In this document: positions 18,891 through 25,464 of the stretch, one piece after another | Layout of the letters: each line of letters starts with the position of its first letter | How positions within the stretch are numbered: the stretch's first letter is position 1 | Assembly: GCA_025800125.1 (NCBI GenBank) | Contig: JAOXSF010000134.1 | Span: 1-40,719 of the forward strand | From: Marinobacterium sp. | Lineage (GTDB): Bacteria; Pseudomonadota; Gammaproteobacteria; Pseudomonadales; Balneatricaceae | Direction of reading: 5' to 3' | DNA length: 40,719 nt | Position numbers and translations under genes: made by a program | The notes under the pieces: generated by a model | Told to the model about the DNA's origin: nothing | The model's database searches: none | What the model saw: the letters and a program-made list of their open reading frames with translations, nothing else

Positions 18891-19610
18891 ATGATGCCAT
18901 ATCACTTTTTGTCGAGATCACGGTTTTTACAAAAACCACCGTTACAGCGATTATCTGCTGTCACGTTGAGCGGCCTGATACTGCTGACCTTACAAGGTTG
19001 CACATCGGCAGCGAAAAGATCGCAGACAGCATTTTCACAGGCTTTACAGCATCAGCAGCAGTCTCGCATCGGTGTCACGGGCTCGTCAAAAATCCGCATG
19101 ATGCAGACAGCAGAACAGGAAGATGCAGACGCATTGAAGGTCGCCCAGATGCTGTATAAAGCGCGTCTTTCCGGTGATCAATTCTCCGGTAGCCAACTTT
19201 CACGCAGTCAACCTTCAGGCAATCAATCTTCAGGCAGTCAACGTCTGTCTGAACAGCCGTCGCCTCTGCACACTGCCCCCCTCAGCTCGTCTGAACAATA
19301 CACGCTTAAACTGCAATACCAGCCTGGCCAGCAGCACCCGTCTCCAATGCAGAAGCGCTACCTGCGCCAGTTTTTAGACAGTCTGCCAGGTTCTACGCCA
19401 CACCTGCAACTGCGCTGCATCACCAGCACCGCAGGCGATCGTTTTGAAGAGCGTTTTGAAAATAGTCATCAAGCTCTGCAACGTTGCCATAGCTTAGGTA
19501 TCCATCTGCAAACGCTGGGCGTGCAAAGCGTGGCACGACTGAGCCCGAACGGTACTGCACACAGTGTTGAGTTGTCATTGCCAACCGTCGCAGACCGTGT
19601 GCAGGAGTAA
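18891..19610 (+). CDS. Outer-membrane lipoprotein with OmpA-like C-terminus (SypB-like)
   Basis: A 239-residue protein. A basic N-terminus and hydrophobic helix end at the lipobox LTLQGC, so Cys near residue 36 should be lipidated; the next residues (TSA) do not include the Asp retention signal. Residues 93-117 are five pentapeptides of type x-S-G-x-Q. The C-terminal about 100 residues (YTLKLQYQPGQQHPSP, then HQALQRCHSLGIHLQTLGV) resemble a reduced OmpA-type domain; the usual peptidoglycan-binding Asp/Arg pair is not obvious. The start at 18891 is chosen because AAGGGAGCTGACC precedes it and it begins the signal peptide; the frame is open further upstream. In the syp locus, sypB encodes an OmpA-like protein, which fits. 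Confidence 0.65.
   Translation: MMPYHFLSRSRFLQKPPLQRLSAVTLSGLILLTLQGCTSAAKRSQTAFSQALQHQQQSRIGVTGSSKIRMMQTAEQEDADALKVAQMLYKARLSGDQFSGSQLSRSQPSGNQSSGSQRLSEQPSPLHTAPLSSSEQYTLKLQYQPGQQHPSPMQKRYLRQFLDSLPGSTPHLQLRCITSTAGDRFEERFENSHQALQRCHSLGIHLQTLGVQSVARLSPNGTAHSVELSLPTVADRVQE
19167..19241 (+). repeat. Five 15-bp coding repeats (x-S-G-x-Q)
   Basis: Inside the lipoprotein gene, five in-frame 15-nt units encode LSGDQ, FSGSQ, LSRSQ, PSGNQ and SSGSQ. They form a flexible linker that could vary in copy number. Confidence 0.85.
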
Positions 19611-19615
19611 TCACC

Positions 19616-21109
19616 ATGATGCGTACCCGACTACTGCGCAATGTTGCAGCGCTACTCTGGGCGGGCTGGCGGCGGCGTTATCTGATCGCCATCCCGATTC
19701 TGATTCTGCCCATCATGGCCGCAGCGGTGGCAGTGCTGGCACCTAAAACATGGCAAACCCACACAACCATTCTGTTTCAAGAAGCTGCCCGGCAGAACCC
19801 GTTTCTGGAAGATCTCGCCGTTGCTACCAATCTGAAAGCCCGCATGGACGCACTGAATGCTCTGCTACATAGCCGTCATATCCTCGCGGATGTTGCGTTC
19901 AAATCCGGGCTTATTACCGAAGAAATGCCCGACACCCAGAAAGCCTGGGTGATTGCAGAGTTATCACAAGGACTGCAAGCGACCCTGGTGGGTGATGATC
20001 TGATCCGTATCAGCTATCGCTCAGAGAACCGTGACAACCTGAAAGAAATTCTCACTCTGGTCAGTGTGCGCTTTGTTGAGCGAGTACTGGCCCCGCAACG
20101 CTCCTCTATCTATAAATCGGAAGTATTCCTGGCAAGCGAGCTGGAACAGCGTCGCAGCGACCTTGAGCAATCCGAGCAAAAGCTGGCGCAATACCGTAGC
20201 GAACATGCCAGTGAACTGCCCGAACTGCATGCGGGCAATGTTGCCCGGCTAACCAGCCTGCGCACTCTGCTGGCCGAGCAGAAAACCCGACTTGAAGGAG
20301 CACGCGCTGCGCGCAGTAGTCTGTTTTCCCGACTGTCACAAACTAACCCGGTGGTCAGCAAAATCGAAGAAGAAATTGTTGAAGTACTGGCCCGGCTCAG
20401 CGTTTTGCGCGCACGTTACACCGACCATCACAGCCAGGTGCAAAGTGCGTTGCGCACCCTCAGTACCCTGCGTCAGGAGCGCAGCCGCCTGCTGGCAGCG
20501 AAACCCGCCCTGCAACAGCAAACACTGGAACGACTCTGGGCAATTGCCACCAGCAGCCGTAACAGTAACGAAAACGGCACCCAGACTTTACTGGTGTCAC
20601 AGCTTGAACGCTTCCAACAAGCCGATGATGAATTACGCGGCCTGACTGAAGAGGTACAGATGCTGGAACAGGAGATCAGTAACCTGAGCACCCGCGTCAG
20701 TAACTATGGACTGCATGAACAGCGCCTCACCGAACTGCAACGGGAAGTCTCTATTCGCCGCAAAATCTATGAAGACCTGGCCGAACGCCACCAGCTGGCA
20801 CGGGTAACAGGGGCACTAGGCAAGTCAGAAGAGAGCGAACGCGTCAAGCTGATCGACCCGCCCTTTACCCCGGCGGCTCCCAGCAATCTGCCGCTACCGG
20901 TATTTGTCGTGCTGGGCGTCATTGCAGGTATTGCGCTGGGCATAGGGCTGGCAACACTGGCGGAACTACTCGATAGCAGCCTGCGCCGTCGTGATACTGT
21001 CAGCCAGCTGGTTGATCTCCCTGTACTGACCCGCATTCCTCCATTACCGCCCTCTTCATCACTTGATCAGGCACCATCCGATTCGCAACCACCTGATTTA
21101 ACACGCTGA
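19616..21109 (+). CDS. Wzz-type polysaccharide copolymerase
   Basis: A 497-residue protein with an N-terminal membrane helix (about 22-42, YLIAIPILILPIMAAAVAVLA). A long periplasmic coiled coil follows (about 165-410: EVFLASELEQRRSDLEQSEQKLAQYRSEH and more). It ends with a Pro-rich junction IDPPFTPAAPSNLP and a second membrane helix (about 430-455). The GNVR-type segment ELQREVSIRRKIYEDLAERHQLARV is typical. No kinase domain is fused; a separate CpsD-like protein is encoded at 27727. It should set chain length and bridge polymerase and export. The start is ATGATG with CAGGAG upstream, 5 bp after the lipoprotein stop. Confidence 0.88.
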   Translation: MMRTRLLRNVAALLWAGWRRRYLIAIPILILPIMAAAVAVLAPKTWQTHTTILFQEAARQNPFLEDLAVATNLKARMDALNALLHSRHILADVAFKSGLITEEMPDTQKAWVIAELSQGLQATLVGDDLIRISYRSENRDNLKEILTLVSVRFVERVLAPQRSSIYKSEVFLASELEQRRSDLEQSEQKLAQYRSEHASELPELHAGNVARLTSLRTLLAEQKTRLEGARAARSSLFSRLSQTNPVVSKIEEEIVEVLARLSVLRARYTDHHSQVQSALRTLSTLRQERSRLLAAKPALQQQTLERLWAIATSSRNSNENGTQTLLVSQLERFQQADDELRGLTEEVQMLEQEISNLSTRVSNYGLHEQRLTELQREVSIRRKIYEDLAERHQLARVTGALGKSEESERVKLIDPPFTPAAPSNLPLPVFVVLGVIAGIALGIGLATLAELLDSSLRRRDTVSQLVDLPVLTRIPPLPPSSSLDQAPSDSQPPDLTR

Positions 21110-21128
21110 TTTGAAAAAAAGCAGCCGT

Positions 21129-21162
21129 GGTAGTGAAAAATTTAAGGTAGTGAAAAATTTAA
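21129..21162. repeat. 17-bp tandem duplication
   Basis: Two exact adjacent copies of GGTAGTGAAAAATTTAA, between the copolymerase and the next glycosyltransferase gene. Confidence 0.95.
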
Positions 21163-21198
21163 ACAGCCCCAGGTACTAACCATACAAAGGAGCAGATC

Positions 21199-22437
21199 AT
21201 GACAACGCCTTCAATTGTTCAGGTAGTACAGCATCTACGCCCCGGTGGTATTGAAACCATGGCGCTTGATCTGCTGGACCGCCAGACAGAAACCCCTGCT
21301 TATCTGATCAGCCTGGAAGGCTCTGCGGAGCAGGCGATGATCCACTGGCCTCGCCTTCGAGACTACTTTTTGCCATATGGCAACCCACCACAGAACGATC
21401 TACCACATAGCGACTTACCCGACGACGCTCCTGAGCATAAAAAGCCGGAACCTGAGACCAGTCGTTACAAACAGCGGCGGCTGCCGCGCATTATATTTCT
21501 GAACAAACCTCCAGGGCGCAGCTACCTGACCCTGGCTCGGCTATGCTGGCAACTGAAACGCCTGAATGCTGGTGCCGTACATACTCATCATATCGGCCCG
21601 CTGTTTTATGGCGGGCTGGCGGCACGGGTACTGGGAATTCCCTGCCGAGTGCATACTGAACATGATAGCTGGCACCTGCAAAACTCACATAACCGACGAT
21701 TACAGCAATGGCTGCTTAACCGAGTGCGCCCCACACTGGTGGCAGATTGCCAGGCCGTCGCTAACTCTGTTGCCGGGCATTTCCCACACCAACCAGTGGA
21801 GGTGATTCGTAACGGCATTGACAGTCGTCGCTTTACCCCTGCCAACACGGATGGCCAACGCCAGAGTCGGCAGTTACTTGGACTTCCTGAACAGGCGCGC
21901 ATAATCGGCTGTGCAGCCAGACTGGAGCCAGTCAAAGCAATTGACAACCTGATTCAGGCGCTGGTCTGGCTGGATGATGACGTACATCTGGCACTGGCAG
22001 GTGACGGCAGCCAGCGAGACATCCTGGGGCAGCTCTGCAAAGACCTCCAGCTACAGTCACGGGTGCATTTTCTTGGTGCGCTGGACTGTATGCCCTGCTT
22101 CTATCGCAGTCTTGATCTGTTCTGCCTGCCCTCTCGCTGTGAGGGCCTGCCACTGTCACCACTGGAAGCCCAAGCTTGCAATATCCCTGTGGTGGTCACT
22201 GATGTTGGCGGCTGCCGTGAAATTCTCTGCCCCCATAGCAGTCAATGTATCGCACCGGACAACCCTGGCGCGTTACGTCTGGCACTAGAGCATGGCCTGC
22301 ACGAAAGGATGAATAACCGCTCAAATAAAACGCCACGTGACTTAACACCACGTGACTTTGTAGTACAACAAGGTGACCTGCAACACACCGCTGCTGCCTA
22401 CCAGGCACTATTGACGAGGAGAGACTACCATGCCTGA
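21199..22437 (+). CDS. Family 4 glycosyltransferase
   Basis: A 412-residue GT-B enzyme. The N-terminal half has HLRPGGIETMALDLL and VHTHHIGPLFYGGLAARVLGI, the acceptor side. The C-terminal half has VEVIRNGIDSRRF, IIGCAARLEPVKAIDNLIQAL, LALAGDGSQRDIL and LFCLPSRCEGLPLSPLEAQA, the E-x7-E type donor-binding site of GT4. It contributes a sugar to the repeat unit; specificity is unknown. AAAGGAG precedes the ATG by 6 bases. The C-terminal tail holds an in-frame 15-bp duplication. Its stop overlaps the next start by 8 bases. Confidence 0.92.
   Translation: MTTPSIVQVVQHLRPGGIETMALDLLDRQTETPAYLISLEGSAEQAMIHWPRLRDYFLPYGNPPQNDLPHSDLPDDAPEHKKPEPETSRYKQRRLPRIIFLNKPPGRSYLTLARLCWQLKRLNAGAVHTHHIGPLFYGGLAARVLGIPCRVHTEHDSWHLQNSHNRRLQQWLLNRVRPTLVADCQAVANSVAGHFPHQPVEVIRNGIDSRRFTPANTDGQRQSRQLLGLPEQARIIGCAARLEPVKAIDNLIQALVWLDDDVHLALAGDGSQRDILGQLCKDLQLQSRVHFLGALDCMPCFYRSLDLFCLPSRCEGLPLSPLEAQACNIPVVVTDVGGCREILCPHSSQCIAPDNPGALRLALEHGLHERMNNRSNKTPRDLTPRDFVVQQGDLQHTAAAYQALLTRRDYHA
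22330..22359 (+). repeat. 15-bp coding duplication (TPRD-x)
   Basis: Two adjacent units encode TPRDL and TPRDF near the C-terminus of the family 4 glycosyltransferase. Confidence 0.85.
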
Positions 22438-23602
22438 GCTAACCTTTACTCCGATGTTGTTACTGGCCTGCCTTGCACTGCTCTGGTGGCTGGTGCTTTA
22501 TCACCATCTTTTCTACCCCCTGCTGCTGCGCCATCTTGGCAGTAAGGCATCACGCCCAAACCCTCCTTTGCTGCGTCAGCATCTGCCCACTATCACCGTC
22601 GTTATTCCAGCGTTTAACGAAGCCTCGGTTATCAAAGATAAGATTCGCAACCTGGGCATGCTGGATTACCCCGCTGAGAAGCTGGACATTATTCTGGCAT
22701 GCGATGGTTGTACAGACCATACCGCTGACCGGGCAGTACGGGCTGCGAATGAACCCGAGAATCGCCATCTGAATGTCCGTATCTGGGCCTTTCCGGATAA
22801 TGTCGGCAAAACCGCACATCTGAACCGGGTATTACCACTGATACGCTCTGATATTACCGCGCTCAGCGATGCGTCAGCGCTGATCTCCCGTGACGCCCTG
22901 CTGCGTACCGCCGCCTGGTTTCAGAACCCGGAAGTCGGCGTCGTGGCAGGCAGCTATCAGCTGGCCCGGCCCGGCTCAAGCGGCGAACACCACTACTGGC
23001 AATATCAGCGTCAACTGAAACTGGGGGAAGGTTTGCTGGGCGCGCCTATTGGCGTACATGGCGCATTGTGGAGTTACCGTAGCCTGCGCTTCAAGGAACT
23101 GGATGAAGACATTATTAACGATGATTTTGTCCTTCCTATGCAGATGGTCTGCGCGGGCAACCGGGCGATTTATGACCCGGAGATCATCGCCCTTGAACTG
23201 GAATGCGCAGCCCCGGCCCAGGATATGAAACGGCGAAGCCGCATCGCTGCCGGTAATCTTCAGCAACTGTTGCGACTGCCAGGCCTGTTAAACCCTGCAC
23301 TGGGAGGAGTTGCATTCGCTTTTGCATCTGGCAAAGCCCTGCGCGCCCTGATGCCGCTGATATTATTGGCACAGTGGTTGCTTTTAGCTGTACTGATGCT
23401 TTATATCCCGACCTTTGCCACCCTGTTGTGGCTACAGAGCAGCCTTGTCGTATTCAGCGCATTGATGTTTTATGGCTGGGGCGACCGGCTGCCGGGTTTT
23501 ATCGGCGCACCCTGTTATCTGGTTTGTGGCTATATGGCATCACTACGTGGGGTTATTCGCTATCTACTGGGGTTGGAAACAGGCCCCTGGCAGCGCATCT
23601 GA
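22430..23602 (+). CDS. Family 2 glycosyltransferase, membrane-bound
   Basis: A 390-residue protein. An N-terminal membrane helix (about 5-27) is followed by a GT-A domain starting TITVVIPAFNEASVIKDKI. It has ACDGCTDHT (nucleotide-binding Asp), LSDASALISRDALL (the DxD-equivalent region) and ELDEDIINDDFVLPMQM (the ED-type catalytic region). Two or three C-terminal helices follow (about 300-370). The shape is that of processive or membrane-attached GT2 enzymes, although the QxxRW motif is not clearly present, so single addition is more likely. GAGGAGAG gives a good ribosome-binding site inside the preceding gene. Confidence 0.9.
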   Translation: MPELTFTPMLLLACLALLWWLVLYHHLFYPLLLRHLGSKASRPNPPLLRQHLPTITVVIPAFNEASVIKDKIRNLGMLDYPAEKLDIILACDGCTDHTADRAVRAANEPENRHLNVRIWAFPDNVGKTAHLNRVLPLIRSDITALSDASALISRDALLRTAAWFQNPEVGVVAGSYQLARPGSSGEHHYWQYQRQLKLGEGLLGAPIGVHGALWSYRSLRFKELDEDIINDDFVLPMQMVCAGNRAIYDPEIIALELECAAPAQDMKRRSRIAAGNLQQLLRLPGLLNPALGGVAFAFASGKALRALMPLILLAQWLLLAVLMLYIPTFATLLWLQSSLVVFSALMFYGWGDRLPGFIGAPCYLVCGYMASLRGVIRYLLGLETGPWQRI

Positions 23603-23647
23603 CAGCACGATTTCAGATCTGAAAAATCCAGACAAAGGAGTCCGGTT

Positions 23648-24325
23648 ATGCGTACCCAGACCAACAACATGACACAGACTGAAACCACTAACCTGCACTA
23701 TATTCCAGCTCCAGTTCGTTATGGCAAACGTAGCTGTGACCTGTTGATTGCGGGCCTTGCCCTGCTTTTATTGTTGCCATTGTTTCCGGTGATCATGCTG
23801 GCAGTCCGGCTGGACTCGCCAGGCCCCCTTATCTTTCGCCAGCTACGTGTAGGGCTGGCAACGCCTGACCATACTGAATTGTTTTATATGCTGAAATTTC
23901 GCACCATGCGGGTCGATGCAGAGCAACAGACAGGCCCGGTATTAGCACAGGAAAATGACCCGCGAATCACCCGCGTCGGCCGTTTTCTGCGCAAAACCCG
24001 GCTTGATGAACTCCCCCAGCTGATCAATGTGCTACGCGGTGAAATGTCACTGATTGGCCCTCGCCCGGAGCGACCTGGTTTCTACCAGCGCCTGGAAAAC
24101 GCCATTCCCTGGTTTGCAGAACGCACATGGGGGCTGCGCCCGGGCATTACCGGGCTGGCGCAAGTTAACCAGGGCTATGATCGTAATATTGAGGATGTGC
24201 GCAACAAAGTGGGCTACGATCATGCCTATGCTCTGCAACTGAGTCGCGCTGGTAGCTGGTTACTGGCAGATACCCATATCGCTTTGCGCACGGTAGTTGT
24301 CATGGTATGCGGACGAGGACAGTAA
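23648..24325 (+). CDS. Initiating sugar transferase (undecaprenyl-phosphate phosphosugar transferase)
   Basis: A 225-residue bacterial sugar transferase of the short, single-anchor type. One hydrophobic re-entrant helix (about 34-55) is followed by the catalytic domain with DSPGPLIFRQLRVG, FYMLKFRTMRVDAE, RITRVGRFLRKTRLDELPQL and NVLRGEMSLIGPRPERPGF, ending GLAQVNQGYDRN. It transfers a phosphosugar from a nucleotide donor to undecaprenyl phosphate, starting the repeat unit. It is probably equivalent to SypR in the syp locus. It is the last gene of operon I and is followed by a terminator. AAAGGAG precedes the ATG. Confidence 0.95.
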   Translation: MRTQTNNMTQTETTNLHYIPAPVRYGKRSCDLLIAGLALLLLLPLFPVIMLAVRLDSPGPLIFRQLRVGLATPDHTELFYMLKFRTMRVDAEQQTGPVLAQENDPRITRVGRFLRKTRLDELPQLINVLRGEMSLIGPRPERPGFYQRLENAIPWFAERTWGLRPGITGLAQVNQGYDRNIEDVRNKVGYDHAYALQLSRAGSWLLADTHIALRTVVVMVCGRGQ

Positions 24326-24379
24326 TTCAGCTATACGCCTGGATGCCCAGACTCTCTTTAACTATACCCTCACTGCTAT

Positions 24380-24403
24380 GCCCGCACCCGCGGGCTTTTA
24401 TTT
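24380..24403 (+). terminator. Rho-independent terminator of operon I
   Basis: A 6-bp GC stem (GCCCGC / GCGGGC) with an ACCC loop is followed by TTTTATTT, 55 bp after the sugar transferase stop. It separates operon I from the operon II control region. Confidence 0.8.
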
Positions 24404-24413
24404 GTCATTGTGT

Positions 24414-24428
24414 TTCTCAAAATGCGAC
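24414..24428 (+). promoter_or_regulatory. SypG-like enhancer motif, copy 2
   Basis: TTCTCAAAATGCGAC fits the SypG enhancer consensus as I recall it (TTCTCA-N3-TGC-D-W-N) at every position. It lies 89 bp upstream of the GG of the -24 element, compared with 87 bp for copy 1. Confidence 0.75.
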
Positions 24429-24500
24429 ACAGGCTGTAACCAAGGCAGCCTTCTCTATATGAATCAACCATAACTCATTGAAAATAAAAGAATTATATTT

Positions 24501-24518
24501 CTGGCACAGTTCCTGTTT
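24501..24518 (+). promoter_or_regulatory. Sigma-54 promoter of exopolysaccharide operon II
   Basis: CTGGCACAGTTCCTGTTT has a perfect -24 block (CTGGCAC) and a -12 block TGT in place of TGC at the correct spacing. The predicted start of transcription is near 24528, about 50 bases before the STAS gene. It is weaker than the operon I promoter at the -12 site. Confidence 0.7.
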
Positions 24519-24578
24519 ATCTCTTACCAGCTTCACATATTGAAAACGCCTTCGGTCAGCGACGTGCAGGAGATCACC

Positions 24579-24935
24579 ATGAACGCCATCGTCACATCAA
24601 ACTCTGCAACCTCTCCGGTTACCACGCAGAACACTGCTGAACAACAACACCGCTTTGAGCTGTCACTGCATGGAGCTTTCGATGCGACCCGTGTCCAGCA
24701 ATTGCGGGCCGATCTGGATTACCTGGCATGCTGTCAGCACAACCCGATTGTGTTGAACCTGGCAGCGGTTAATACGCTGGACTCTTCCGGTGTTGGTGCA
24801 ATTGTCTATCTTTACAAACGCCTTGCGATTACCGGGCGTACGCTGGAGGTAACCGGAGTTAACGGCCAGCCACTGCAACTGATGCAGTCCTTGCGCATTG
24901 ATAAAAGCCTCAATATCACCACGGTTCAAGCCTGA
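24579..24935 (+). CDS. STAS-domain protein (anti-sigma-factor-antagonist type, SypA-like)
   Basis: A 118-residue single STAS domain with an approximately 25-residue N-terminal extension. The core LNLAAVNTLDSSGVGAIVYLYKRL contains the conserved D-S-S-G, whose Ser is the phosphorylation switch in SpoIIAA and SypA. In V. fischeri, SypA phosphorylation by SypE blocks biofilm formation; no SypE-like kinase/phosphatase is encoded in this window. It is the first gene downstream of the second sigma-54 promoter, the same position as sypA. The start at 24579 has CAGGAG upstream; an in-frame TTG at 24540 is less likely. Confidence 0.9.
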   Translation: MNAIVTSNSATSPVTTQNTAEQQHRFELSLHGAFDATRVQQLRADLDYLACCQHNPIVLNLAAVNTLDSSGVGAIVYLYKRLAITGRTLEVTGVNGQPLQLMQSLRIDKSLNITTVQA

Positions 24936-25065
24936 AGCGATGGCAACCAAAGCCTGAAATAACAATCCCCCCCTGATGACTGAAACTGAGCGGTAAAAAC
25001 CGGGTCACTGACAACAGGGCACAACAAAAACCGGCAATAACACCGCAATATAAGGGAGGCAGGGA

Positions 25066-25464
25066 ATGCTGAAAATAATCACTACCCTTGCACTGTATAC
25101 CAGCTTGCTGATTAGCAGCGGGTGCTTCCACTGGGTCACCAATGGCCATGACGGTATGGCTGAGGCCGACCCGGTAGCACAGCATCGCAATGAACCGCTG
25201 GCCCAACGTAACGCACAAACGTTGCTGGAATGTCAGCACCGCTTACACCTGCTAATGGAACAAGACGCCCGGGAGATTGCTCCTGCTAGGTTACACCAGG
25301 CCAGAATGGTCTGGATTCGCGCCACCCGTGAACATAGCAATGGTCTGGACGCTGCCGCCCACCAGCAGCTACTGAAACTGCAACAACAGATCAGCGCGAT
25401 TGAAGACCAGCTGGCACGCTGGCAACCCGCCAGTATGTCACCACCGCGAGGGATTGCCTTATGA
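25066..25464 (+). CDS. Small lipoprotein of unknown function
   Basis: A 132-residue protein with a 20-residue signal peptide ending in the lipobox LISSGC, giving a lipidated Cys at residue 20. The rest is an Ala/Gln/His-rich helical region (about 45-125, LHLLMEQDAREIAPARLHQARMVW and following) with coiled-coil character. I do not recognise the family. It overlaps the export gene start by 4 bases, so it is probably a partner of the SLBB protein at the outer membrane or periplasm. GGGAGG precedes the ATG. Confidence 0.75.
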   Translation: MLKIITTLALYTSLLISSGCFHWVTNGHDGMAEADPVAQHRNEPLAQRNAQTLLECQHRLHLLMEQDAREIAPARLHQARMVWIRATREHSNGLDAAAHQQLLKLQQQISAIEDQLARWQPASMSPPRGIAL

